DNA of 64,000 nt from Aphanomyces cochlioides (GCA_019828595.1 JAHQRK010000009.1:2170001-2234000); one strand, 5' to 3'; positions 33,158 through 43,583 are shown, counted from the first letter of the stretch. A program made the numbers and translations. Notes: generated by a model from the letters alone, not told the origin.

Positions 33158-34150
33158 GGCAGCGTCACCTTACGTCAAACGATAGGAAATATCTGTCCAT
33201 CGTATGGCAGTGCAATCATACAAACAAGTCAACGTGCACCCATCGAACGCAATGGATCGATGAACAAGAAGTCTCTGCTGGAAACCAAGGCTATGCCAGC
33301 AAAGCCATGAAGTAGTTGGCTGTGCCTGACTGAGTGTGGTGCTTTCAACAGAAGACAAGTCGATCAACATGAAATTGGAACGACGTCAGTGCAAACTTGC
33401 CTGCGTCTGCAGGCAAAATGAGCAAAAAGCTCCCCTTGTTCTCAGTCACTTGGAAGTTTCCTGAGCATATGTCGTTGAGAGCAACGACAACCAACTCGGC
33501 ACAACGCTACTGCACAATCGACTACGAGAAAGGAATGGCTTCATCGAGCTTGAGCTCATTCTTCAACTCACCCCGTCAACTCCACTCAATGGCTCGATTC
33601 TGGATTTTCGTCTGCCTCGTCTTCGCCCTCACGGTCTTCCAAGTTGTCGAATCCCGTGAAATGTTCCACGACGCCATCTTGTCCAAGATCTTTGGCAAGA
33701 TCCTCGTCAGGGACTCCAAGGGACAATGCAAGAAAGAAGCCATGAAACACAAAGTGAGCCAGTATGCGACCAACTGCGGTCTCCTCTCATCGATCGTGGC
33801 GGCGGTGTGCTCGGCGACCAAGCCTGCCGCGATTGCCATTGGCGGCATCACATACACTTTGACGACGATCAAGACGCAGATGGATTCCTACATTGACAAA
33901 GAATGTGCTCGTCTTGGCCACGCTGCGTCGGGTCTTGAGAAAGTGAAGAAGGCGATGCCCAAAGTGAACGCAGTGAATGCCTTCAACATCCGCAACAAAT
34001 ACGTCGAAGTCAGAACTCCCCGCGGTTTGCGTCGTTAGAACGAGCATCATGTTCACCTTAAAGTTGATATCTGAATAGGATTTCTTCAATATAGATGGTC
34101 TTTTTGATAGTAAGCACAGTGTTGGAGAGCTCTGAATCTCGAGCGGTTAA
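33158..34150. repeat. Inverted duplication 3, right arm
   Basis: Inverse partner of 32155-33019, carrying gene H. Retains the 145-bp block missing from the left arm. Confidence 0.9.
33589..34038 (+). CDS. Secreted four-cysteine family protein, copy H
   Basis: 149 aa, identical to copy G and transcribed in the opposite direction from a shared palindrome. ATG at 33589 chosen as for G. The identity of the whole open region, including the leader and the intact G reading frame, points to very recent duplication or gene conversion between the arms. Confidence 0.85.
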   Translation: MARFWIFVCLVFALTVFQVVESREMFHDAILSKIFGKILVRDSKGQCKKEAMKHKVSQYATNCGLLSSIVAAVCSATKPAAIAIGGITYTLTTIKTQMDSYIDKECARLGHAASGLEKVKKAMPKVNAVNAFNIRNKYVEVRTPRGLRR

Positions 34151-34166
34151 TGGGGGACATACAGGG

Positions 34167-34267
34167 CCCTGTACATACGAAAAATCATATTCACAATTCA
34201 TTCCTCGTGCTACGACACCCTGTACATACGAAAATTCATATTCACAATTCATTCCTCGTGCTACGAC
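34167..34267. repeat. 51-bp tandem repeat, two copies
   Basis: Unit CCCTGTACATACGAAAA...GTGCTACGA at 34167-34217 and 34218-34267, differing by a single-base indel and a few changes. Confidence 0.85.
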
Positions 34268-34358
34268 CGCCGAATGAATTATTCAGCGCCATGATCCGCG
34301 CGAAAGAATTATTCGAATATATTCTTGTATTCAACATGCATTTAAGATGTAAAGAGAT

Positions 34359-34880
34359 CTAAAGCTGTACATCATCAGAGAGTTCGCCGTTTCCATGAAG
34401 CATATCGCGAACATCTCGAACGTCCCAAAGGTCGCTGTTAACATGGAGAAACATTTGAGCTTCAAAATTTTGAGGCAGAATTCGCTGGCGTCTTTGCGGC
34501 AAGGCGTGCTTGGCAATTGAAAAAAATCGTTCGCACATGTTCGACGTCGGGCGAAGGACTTTATGACATTGAAACGAATCAGCCCAAGGACGTTTGTTAC
34601 TTACCGGTAACTAACAAACGACCTTCGGCTGATTCGTTTCAATGTCAAATAATTTCCAGCAACGTGGTTGGTCAAAATTTCAGGCACAACATACCAATTT
34701 TAACCAACCAAAAGTGTTTTTGGCGTTAAAAGGTAGACTCATTTCCAGCACCTCGCCACGGCGTAATTGCGACGACTCAGGATGAGCACTGGATATGTGC
34801 GAGCACAAATTTGTATACTCGACCCCCGTTGAACACGCACGGCGCCACACTTGCAGACCCACGTCTTGTAAGTATCTTTC
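34359..34880 (-). pseudogene. hAT transposase relic (BED finger and C-terminal domain joined)
   Basis: Upstream (34765-34880) a BED-type finger is visible in two phases: VCKCGAVRVQRG, then YTNLCSHISSAHPE. Downstream (34359-34563) the hAT C-terminal dimerisation region reads RPTSNMCERFFSIAKHALP, FEAQMFLHVNSDLWD, stopping at 34359-34361. The whole catalytic middle is missing, and a palindrome occupies the junction. This is a deletion derivative. Confidence 0.7.
34564..34647. repeat. 84-bp near-perfect palindrome
   Basis: Arms of 37 bp (TGACATTGAAACGAATCAGC... and inverse) around TTACCGGTAA, itself palindromic, so there is no loop. It lies between the two hAT fragments. Confidence 0.85.
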
Positions 34881-35039
34881 CCTTGCAGTACACTGTACAT
34901 CCGATGTACATGTGTCGTGTCGAACCATTGAGTCGAAAAATGAAGCAGACGTGACTAAGATTATGTTATACATGGTCACGGACCATTCATTATGTGTGGA
35001 CAGTGAAGGCTGTCTGTAGCCATTCGCTTTGAACTTCAC

Positions 35040-36265
35040 CTGCAGCCATTAACTGAAAATATTGGAAATAATTCCCTGAGAAAAATAAATATATTTTTTC
35101 ATTTCTTGATGGTGAATAAATTATTTTTTTATGACTATTTAAATATTTTTTTTGACGAATTATATTTTTCAGAAGTATGATGGGGGAGTTCCTATTGTGT
35201 TGAGTTGCCTTTATCCATCCAAGTGGGGTCGAGACACAGGACGCCGACATGCTTCGTGAAGTCATGCGAATCCAACGAATACCACCGATCACGGAATGAG
35301 TTTCGGGTCGTATGAGCGAAATTCACGGCGAGGGTGTTGCCCATGTCGGTATTGCTGAGTCTTCAGCTACAATCGAAGAATGACTTGTCTTCGGAATTCA
35401 CAGAAAAATAATCCTACTATGTATATTTCAGCCAATCAATAGTTATTAAAAGTTGTGCGGTGTTTAATTGGCCAAAAACACAAGTTATGAGACAGCAACT
35501 CTTACGTGCAAGTCTCAAATGGCAATCGAAAATGCCTTTATTGACTTCAAAAGGCAGGCAATCATCAGCATACTCGAGACTACCTTAGAGTTTAGTGTTT
35601 GTTCTAAGGGTGTTATATCTCTAATATAACGATGAGTGATAAAACCACGCTAGTAAATTCCAGCCATACGTTGAAATGAAACATCGCGTTGCGTGGCCAG
35701 AAAGAAAAGGGAATACAACACCTCAACTGCTCAACGCTTCTCACTATCTTAGCTTGTTGTGCTGCACTTCTTAGCAATAGATTCTTCATCATATTGCATC
35801 TTATCTACGACTCGTCAAACGTCAGTCAAGGTCAGCTCCCTGTTTCTCTAGATGCTATTTTTGGGATTTTCTCGAAATGTGATTGGCTTATTTTCTCGCA
35901 GAAAAATCCTTCTGTGGATTGCATTCCATTTGCATTCCACTCAAACTTTATTTTATTTCATACAAAACGTAGTGCTACAAACAATTAAATCATGAAAAGA
36001 ATTTTGAGTATTTTGGAAAATACAGGACAAATTTTCTGTGGATGCATACAAACGGCAATATTTGTCCGATGTTTTCCGGAGAATGTGCAATTGCAAAATT
36101 TATGGAGCTATTGTGAATGAGTAACTCGATAAACTCCTTGTTGACCTTTTTTTTCAGGCCATGAGTCCGTTTGACATCCGATTTAGGACTCAAAAATAGG
36201 ACAAATGCCATGAATGTATGTATTTAACTATGGTAGGATAAATATTGTGACAATTTTCGTGACAA
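35040..36265. other. Intergenic, AT-rich
   Basis: No recognised gene; 35080-35170 is strongly AT-rich. Confidence 0.45.
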
Positions 36266-36908
36266 TAGAGACTTTTAGCAAGTCTGAAATCTAGTTTTCA
36301 CAGACTTAAACTTCGATTCGAATTTCGAACTTTGGACACCAAGTCTAAAAACTAGTCTGAAAAGTGAGGAAGTTTACAAACTTTTGGCCCTGAAGTCCGA
36401 AGTCGCTCCAGACTTCAGACTTTGTACCATGTAGGGTTCAAAGACATCCTCGGCCAATGAAATACTTCTTCACTTACTGTATTTTTCGACGAAGTCATAA
36501 GCTAATGCACGTAGGGTCGGCTGTGGGTCTGCTCCATGATGTGGATGTTTTACACTTGAAATTGTCGTCTCAATAAGAATGAACCCTCGAAACAACGCAA
36601 CGTTCTCGCGAGGAATCCTCGCGAACATTTATCCCAATGTTTTTCCACACATGGTTTGGCAGAGCTGTCGGTCTCAATAGCATGGCATCCTTCTCGACGC
36701 CCTGACAGTGGACGAGACCACATGTGTCGGCCTGTTATCCGACAATGGCAGGATTGACTACAATAGAACATATGTATTGAAATATACTTTTCGGACTTGT
36801 TAAACCTAATTTCTGAAGATTTCACACTTCATAAATTTACTTCACGAAAATCGAACGAAGAAAAAAGTTTGCAAACTCTTCACTTTTCAGACTTGCTAAA
36901 AGTCTCTA
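36266..36908. mobile_element. MITE with GAGACTTTTAGCAAG termini
   Basis: Inverted termini TAGAGACTTTTAGCAAGTC and inverse, next to TA at both ends. Interior has no gene. Immediately right, 36909-36925 repeats the start of the terminus, perhaps a second truncated copy. Termini share TAGAGACTTTT with element 2 (17760-22297), a possible source of transposase. Confidence 0.75.
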
Positions 36909-36925
36909 TTAGAGACTTTTAGCAA

Positions 36926-37494
36926 GTAGCAAGAAATAGATAAATTTTGACAATAGACAAATTTTGCCATAGGCCCTGGTCGCGAATCATAAAATTCCTT
37001 GTGAAATTTACTTGTGGTGTGAGTAATGGTTGTCACACGAAATTTTGCCCAAGAAAATTTACTGTGTGAAAATCTGACAAAGAAGAGATTTTCCTTGTGA
37101 GACGAATACGACTCTCAGTCATCACAAGTGATAAGAGAGGAATATCACGACTCGAGGATTCCATGACATTAATTATCGATCATATGCAGCGAATGATGGA
37201 TTCTACAAGGTCTGGTGTTTCTATCTCAGCCTTCTTCAGGAATATGCGACCCACTTGGATGGTCACAGGAAAATTAGCGATAGCAAAATTGAACTGCACA
37301 GTAGATTTCCTTTTGAGTTTTTAGGACCTTTTCCAAGTAGTTTCCAAATAAGGACTCAGCCAATCACAATCGTTCCCGTCGTCATTGGCCGTCGTGTTTT
37401 GCAAATAACGATGGCGAGTCAACTTTTCGTCGTGTTTTGAGAAAAACGTTTTCCAAGTAGAGTCAGAGTGCATTTCGAAGTTTGTGTTGTGCTG
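36926..37494. other. Left flank of Harbinger 3
   Basis: Contains GGCCCTGGTC at 36974-36983, also found at 41129 next to element 4; possibly the outer terminus of both. No gene. Confidence 0.35.
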
Positions 37495-38754
37495 ATGAAT
37501 GCGGCTCATGCTGTCGTGATGACGGCGGTGGTGGCAACTGCAGTCGCGGTTGTAGCCGGCAGACGCGAATCATGCGACAGGAGAACAAAGTATTCCATTC
37601 GCTCAAACACATGGACTCATGTCAAAGAGTCGTCAGAAGACATGGAAGGCTGGTACAGACGTCATCTACGTTGTAGTAGTCGAGCTTTCAACACTATTGT
37701 GAGTATGGTCGAGGCCAGATGGTTACTGGTTAATGATGTTCTACATCACCACACTGTTTTCGAGATTGTAGATCGAGTTGCTGTAACTCTACATTATCTT
37801 ACACACGACGATGGAATAGCCTCGTCCGGCCAAATGTTTGGAATCAGCTCCACACGAGCACATTGCTATGTTTCTCAAGTCACCAGTGTTATTCGCACAT
37901 ATTTGGATGAATCTGTGTGCCTCCCCAAAACTATTCAAGAGTGGCAGGAGATTTGTGAAGGGTTTGAAAGCCTCGGCGGGATCCCAAATGTTGTTGGCGT
38001 ATTGGATGGTAGCTTGATCCCAGTCAAACGATTCAAAGACCACGAGGGCTGGTATTGCAGAAAGGGTTTCCCGGCGTTCAACATGCGAGGTATGCTACTC
38101 TACATCATCTATGCTTATAATTGTGTGGGCGTTGTAGACTATCGGCTACGATTCATGTCCTTTTCAATTCGGTCTGGATCGCAAAACGATAAGAGCTTGT
38201 TCAACAGATCACAGTTTGGAATGATCGCTCACAAGGTATATCTTTAGACTTCCATATTTTCTTAGCACTCTAGATTATCCCTCCGGGATGTTTTTTCTTG
38301 GGGGATGCAGGCTACAAACTTTTCCAGCATGTTATGACACCTTATGAGATAAGAGAAGGCATGCCAGCGATAGAAGTACACCACAATGACATACATAGCC
38401 GAACTCGAACAACTGTGGAGAGAGCATTTGCCCGGTGGAAAAACAAATTTCGTATTTTCAAGAGTCCAATGGAGCATCGGACTCCTCAAGGTATCATTAG
38501 ATGCATCGTAGAATAACTGGGTATGTTTAGAGATGGCAAGTCTAATTGAAACAACGGTCATATTGCACAACTGGATAATTGACATGGATCATTCCCCAGC
38601 CTTGGAAAGCGAGGCTGAACCCTTTATGACTCATGAATGGATGTATATTGGCGGCGACGAAATGAAACCCAGCGATCGCAACTTGGTTGATGGTGAAAAT
38701 GCAAAGGTTGCTCGCGATGAGCTCAGTACATACATCTTTAAATTTATTGACTAA
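37495..38754 (+). CDS. PIF/Harbinger 3 transposase, four exons, apparently intact
   Basis: DDE_Tnp_4 nuclease. Removing three GT/AG introns (38090-38137, 38236-38273, 38491-38530) gives one open frame from the ATG at 37495 (MNAAHAVV) to TAA at 38752-38754, about 377 aa; an in-frame ATG at 37468 would add 9. First Asp in VVGVLDGSLI, GWYCRKGFPAFN, second Asp in FLGDAGYKLF, Glu in TTVERAFARWKNKF, and the terminal ETTVILHNWI helix. Every catalytic residue and splice site is present. Convergent with the accessory ORF at 38780-39130. A possible active transposase source. Confidence 0.8.
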
Positions 38755-38779
38755 CAAGATATCATTTCATTACGTCTCT

Positions 38780-39130
38780 TTATTCGCGACGCTGGCCCTT
38801 CAGCATCTCTAAGACTTGCGTTTGAATAGCGTTACTCGTAGCAATGTTTTCAAGCAAAGCATCTTGAACTCTTTTTGTATCAGCAAGAGCTTCTAGAAGT
38901 TTGTTCTCAGTAGCAGTAGTTGGAGCTTGAGTTGCCTGAGCAGCTTTCACGAGACCTTCGGCCAATGTTTCACCAAGGGTTATCAAACCGTTTGCCAGAG
39001 TTGAGTTGTTTGACTGACGCTCGTTTCGTTTCAACTTGTTTTGATTTACGAGCTGGCGCTTGGCAATGGGCATTTCAATGTCAGATATTTCTAATCCAGA
39101 GTTTTCTAGATTTTGACCATCTAGACTGGA
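38780..39130 (-). pseudogene. Harbinger 3 accessory protein, C-terminal part
   Basis: Reads GLITLGETLAEGLVKAAQ and a helical tail (TENKLLEALADTKRVQ), matching the end of the element 1 accessory ORF. The frame remains open upstream through an acidic stretch (SSLDGQNLENSGLEISD) to about 39200, but no Myb/SANT domain is visible there. The DNA-binding half seems lost or diverged. Confidence 0.6.
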
Positions 39131-39726
39131 CCCAAATTCATTGTGTCCAAGTCCATTTTTGTCTAAACATCGGACCCCTATTTCTATTTGTCAGACCTTC
39201 ATACTCGGCATTTGTATGAGTATACAAACTCATGTATAACACATTTATAGTATCTACTACTACAAATACTACACACATTAACCGGACACCAGGGTGGAAT
39301 AAAGAGACCTGCCACATTGCCACGCCGCCCCGATGCACTGGGCTAAGCGCATCGCATTCGATTGAACTTGCCTCCGACAGATATGCTGACTTGCCGCGCT
39401 CCCACGCTGCCCCGATGCACTGGGCTAGGCGAATCGAATTCGATTGAACTGGAGCGCCGCAGTCATGCACAGCGCTTGTGCGCAGCATGCTCCCAACAGA
39501 CGTGGACACATGCCGCGCTAACACGCCGCCACCACGCAAACTGCACGGGCGAAACACTTTGATCGGATTTGCCGCAAATAGACTTGGAGAGTTGCTGCGC
39601 CGCAACACCGCTTCGGATTAATATGTAAGATCTCCTTTTTCGCAAATGATGTTACGTGTACTAACTAGTGTTAGCAATCCCCAACAGCGATAATATATAG
39701 TGTGTTTCACTGATAAGTCAGCTATT
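39131..39726. repeat. GC-richer segment with 82-bp direct repeat
   Basis: 39321-39370 and 39403-39451 share CGATGCACTGGGCTA and ATTCGATTGAACT. The unit includes CCGCGCT-type words, and a third partial copy may follow near 39520. No gene recognised. Confidence 0.6.
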
Positions 39727-39853
39727 GTCTGATTGATTCAAACTTGGCTGAAATTGATCAAACTTTGAATCAATCACCAATCGAACCAGCCAATCAGCTT
39801 TGAAATTGATTGTAAGTTTGATCAATTTCAGCCAAGTTTGAATCAATCAGACA
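39727..39853. mobile_element. Foldback MITE with 38-bp arms
   Basis: Arms GTCTGATTGATTCAAACT... at 39727-39764 and inverse at 39816-39853 match perfectly. A related inverted fragment is at 45486-45566. Confidence 0.75.
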
Positions 39854-39863
39854 CGTCCGAGGC

Positions 39864-39896
39864 GGGGGGATAGCGTATAATATACGCTATCCCCCC
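39864..39896. repeat. 33-bp perfect palindrome flanked by G/C runs
   Basis: GGGGGGATAGCGTAT, AAT, then the exact inverse ending CCCCCC. Confidence 0.9.
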
Positions 39897-40752
39897 TCAT
39901 CTCAAGAATTTTCGACTTTTTCATTTCGCTATATTGACCTCTGTAGTTTCGAGGATTGATTGAGCGTTAAAAAAGAGAGCTAATTCTGTCTTCTACGTCC
40001 GATAAGCCTTCGGGACGCTCGAGAAATGAATTCTCAAAGTCGGCGATTTCGACCGCGTTGACCTATATGCAGATTTTCTTCTCCAAAGTCCTATTTAGAC
40101 AAAATGTCCTTAATTATGGTAGAATGATAGTAGTCAGTAAGGAAAAATCCTTGAATAAAGACTGTGACGACAGCTAGAGTCCGACAGAAGAAATGTGAGT
40201 CTGAAGCTTAGTACCCTAAAGTGTCGTTGGCCAAAGTACTACTTTAGATTATACTGAATACTTGTATGTTTCAGATGTTTTGTTGACACCAGGGTCCATT
40301 TCAATTACTGGAAAAAACATGAAAAATGACAAAAAGGAGACTTTTTGCTCAACGCAAAATCTTGAAAACTACATCGGAATGAGTCCTAGCTGAAACTTGG
40401 ATCGCTCGTAGCTCGTTCATCTCGATAGCTATGACGATAATTCCTCCTTCTAAGTACTTAGATTTGTCTGTTCTATATGTCTTGATAGTTGCAGACCTCG
40501 TCTTGGCCCATGAGAAAAGTTGGTAGCTCGAAAATTTGCCAAAATTACCCCCTTGTCTCAAGAATTCTCTGTTAAAATGACGAACAAACGTGAATAAGAA
40601 CTCTTACAAATTTGAACTTGACAACGGTCGAAAGCATCGAGGGAACTGGCATGTCTCATATAAATTCACAGAATTCAGGGGTAAGACATGATTATACAGG
40701 TACTCTATATATTAATATTTCTCAAAGATATCAATTATCAAAAGAAAAAATA
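39897..40752. other. Intergenic, no gene recognised
   Basis: Short ORFs only. CACCAGGGTCC near 40289 resembles the GGCCCTGGTC words near Harbinger 3 and 4. Confidence 0.4.
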
Positions 40753-41128
40753 TTATGCAGTTATTGGAGACAACTCTTCCTCGACGTTGGTCTCATCCTC
40801 AGACTCTGAGTCGCTTTCAGAATTGCTTGCATCACTAAAACCATCGCTTTCAGCGTCGGAATACTGATTTGGTGCTTCTTTTTCGTCGAGCGCATGAATA
40901 TGATCATGCAGCTGTTCCAAGTTTTTATTGGAGGCGATAATGCAATCATAAATGTTCGCAGAGGTCAACAAGTCAAATGATTCTTCCAAACGAATCAAAA
41001 CATCCTTGAAGGTAGTGGAATCGTTGTATTGACGGCCAACGTTTCCTTTTACAATATTCCAAACCAATTCAATCTGTTGTAGATCGGAGTATCTAGGGGG
41101 AGTATAAACTACTTCATGGCCATGTTCA
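40753..41128 (-). pseudogene. DD82E transposase copy 2, C-terminal part
   Basis: Reads GHEVVYTPPRYSDLQQIEL (the Glu box), VWNIVKGNVGRQYN, and a Ser/Asp/Glu-rich acidic tail. It matches the transposase at 1-784. The N-terminal part of the same strand resumes at 42490, so the Harbinger 4 region interrupts the gene; about 130 residues between the two parts are missing. Confidence 0.7.
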
Positions 41129-41218
41129 GGCCCTGGTCCAACGCATTCTCATTCAGAAAATTCGGGTGTTGATTGGCTGGATTTAAACCTACCCCTGAGA
41201 ATTTATTCTGCAGCCAGA

Positions 41219-42430
41219 ATGACCCACGAGCTCATTCTGGCGTCCAGAATCGTTCTGAGCCATTTCACCTACGAAGAAGTTGTTGGACGGCACCAAATGG
41301 ACGAGCGCGCAAGTGTTGTCATTGCTATCACAACTATGGCTATGGCTATTGCATCGTATGTAGCATGTGGAGATGGCCGTGAGTTTCGTGGGTCGAGGAA
41401 TGAGATCTATACAGTAGCGAATGACCAATTTGAAAGAGCTTTGGCTGCCGAGACCAATGGCTGGTTCGTCAAAATGACGCGCTGCACCATGCGTACGTAT
41501 CTTGAAGTTATAGCTAAGGTTCAAGCGGCATGGCATTGGCATGCAAACGGCGTAAAACATCGCCCAGGTGGAACAACTATCATGAAAAAGACTGCCTTAA
41601 CCATGCACTATCTATCCTCTGGTGCTAATCTAACCACTGTGGCTGCAATTTTCGGCGTGAGCCATACAAGTGCGGTGGTATATGTGAATGAAGTCTTGTC
41701 TGTGCTCGTTGAGTTGGCCGCTACAACAATTGTGGATGATCCAAGAAAATGGGAAGAAACAGCGGTGGCTTTTGAGCAGGAATGTGGTTTTCCCAATGTA
41801 GTTGGAGCTGTGGATGGTACCCTCGTTCGAATATCAAGACCTGCCGAGTATGAAGGCTGGTATTGTCGCAAAGGCTTCCCCGCGGTGAATATCCAAGCTG
41901 TCGTGAATCATCAGATGCGCTTTGTATCGTGCTCAATTCGTGCGGGCTCTGCCAATGGTCAATCTCTTTGGAATCGATCAGGTTTTCGCGCTCGTGTCTT
42001 GGAAAAATTCCCCCCTCACCTTCATATTCTTGGTGATTCTGGCTACAAGCTATGGAGCCATTTGCACACGCCATATCCAGCACATGAAACCATTGATTGC
42101 CCCCAAAAGTCCCACTACAATTATTGCCACTCGAGGTCTCGCATTATAGTTGAGAGAGCTTTCAGTTCTCTAAAGAACCGATGGAGAATTCTATTACGAC
42201 AGCTTGACCAAAAATCAGAGGGAAATGTGGCTCGCGTGATCGTCTCTTGCATGGTTTTACACAATCTCTTGATAGATCTCAATGATACAGTTGAAGTTCT
42301 GGGTGAAGATCCGTTTTTTGGACGACGCCTTTTACTTGAACACAACTACGTCGCATCAGAGACCTCTTCTTTATGGAATAAAGAAGAGGGATATCATAAA
42401 GACATTCTTGTTCTACCAGTTAAACTCTAA
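41219..42430 (+). CDS. PIF/Harbinger 4 transposase, intact single exon
   Basis: 403 aa from the ATG at 41219; the in-frame ATG at 41297 (MDERASVV) aligns better with element 3 and may be the true start. DDE_Tnp_4 motifs in order: IFGVSHTSAVVYV (HTH-like), VVGAVDGTLV (first Asp), GWYCRKGFPAVN, SIRAGSANGQSLWNRS, ILGDSGYKLW (second Asp), SRIIVERAFSSLKNRW (Glu), SCMVLHNLLID. No stop or phase change. Unlike element 3 it has no introns. No accessory gene is visible nearby, so movement may need help in trans. Confidence 0.85.
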   Translation: MTHELILASRIVLSHFTYEEVVGRHQMDERASVVIAITTMAMAIASYVACGDGREFRGSRNEIYTVANDQFERALAAETNGWFVKMTRCTMRTYLEVIAKVQAAWHWHANGVKHRPGGTTIMKKTALTMHYLSSGANLTTVAAIFGVSHTSAVVYVNEVLSVLVELAATTIVDDPRKWEETAVAFEQECGFPNVVGAVDGTLVRISRPAEYEGWYCRKGFPAVNIQAVVNHQMRFVSCSIRAGSANGQSLWNRSGFRARVLEKFPPHLHILGDSGYKLWSHLHTPYPAHETIDCPQKSHYNYCHSRSRIIVERAFSSLKNRWRILLRQLDQKSEGNVARVIVSCMVLHNLLIDLNDTVEVLGEDPFFGRRLLLEHNYVASETSSLWNKEEGYHKDILVLPVKL

Positions 42431-42489
42431 CTAGTCAATTCAAGCTTAAACGTTCCGTTTGTCTAGTCCTTTTTAGTCTGTTGTGTTTC

Positions 42490-43165
42490 GATGAGAGCCT
42501 TGAGCCTTTGTGATTTCCCTTGGATTGTAAATCCAATTTATCAGTGGGGTCATATAAACTGTCCTTGTGTCGTGAATAATGGTGGTGGATATAAGATTCA
42601 TCCATGTAAATAATTGGAGGAGAATTTGATCCAAAAATTTTTTCAAACATTTTTGATACATAAATGTCTCTTGAAATGATACTTTCCAATGATAAATGAT
42701 ATCCAATTTTTCCACTTGGTTTCCCACGTTTAAATCCATTTTTTCCAAATATAATTGAACAATACGTAAACACGCCAATTTATCCTTAGGATTGTCCACA
42801 TCCACTTGAATAAATTTTTTTTTGCGTAAGAAATCCATAACATCACATGCAACCACTCGAGTCCGGGTAAATCTTTTTTCACGAATAAATTCTTGCACAA
42901 TTTTTCTTGTTTTTCCAGTAGCAGGAATTCTACTGGCATGAGTGAATTTCAAGGAGGAGGGGCACAAATAATTTTTTTTCCAAACTTGAACAACAATTTT
43001 TTTGCTTCGACCAAGTAAAATTCCAACACGTTCCGTTACATTTGGGACACCATCCTTCAATAATTGAGCATAAACCCGTAAAATATCAATTCTTTCTTCA
43101 TTTGTTAAACTGCGTGGTCTCTCAGCTTTAACGAAGGCAATAACTTCTTCATAGCTTGGAGCCAT
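42490..43165 (-). pseudogene. DD82E transposase copy 2, N-terminal part
   Basis: ATG at 43165 (MAPSYEEVIAF). HTH-bearing N-terminus LTNEERIDILRVYAQLL, VGILLGRSKKIVVQVW. After a frameshift near 42735 it continues GKPSGKIGYHLSLES and IIYMDESYIHHHY, with the first catalytic Asp at codon 42602-42600, then SLYDPTDKLDL, which aligns with the very start of the window. It ends where the region of Harbinger 4 begins. Confidence 0.7.
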
Positions 43166-43583
43166 CCTCGACCACCGACGTCACAATCGCACCCGAGTCC
43201 AACCAATTTGATATGAGAGGCAGTGCTACTTTGTCTACCTGTATTATAATGGGTGCAAAGACAAAAGTTTAACAATTTATAAAGGGTATTTAATGTAACG
43301 ATGCAAAATGACAACAATTCCTCATTCGTTTTTACGTTATCTCACAAGATATTATGTTTTAGAGCATTTAAGTGTTAGAAACGAATTGTCCGCAAAAAAT
43401 TGAGTCTAGAGCAAATTTTTTTCTTGAAAAAATGTTCCCCAGTTCCCTCGATGCTTTCGACCATTGTGAGTGAATAAAACAGTGCATTTTTTGGATTTAT
43501 CTGTTCTGCATCCTATTGAAAATTGTATAGCAAAAAAACAGAAAATAGAGGACTATGATTGGATGAAACAACTTGAATGAAAC
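43166..43583. other. Intergenic, no gene recognised
   Basis: AT-rich, low complexity in places. Confidence 0.4.

Noticed and set aside
32715..33588. 213-aa version of G and H with a 64-residue N-terminal extension
   Set aside because: The extension hides the signal peptide and has no counterpart in A, B, D, I or J; the internal Met is preferred.
29273..33872. 98-aa antisense ORF over copies D, G and H
   Set aside because: Open frame opposite the family genes; conserved only because the sense strand is.
39138..39608. 156-aa ORF on the minus strand
   Set aside because: Open because of the GC-rich direct repeat; no domain, composition unlike neighbouring coding regions.
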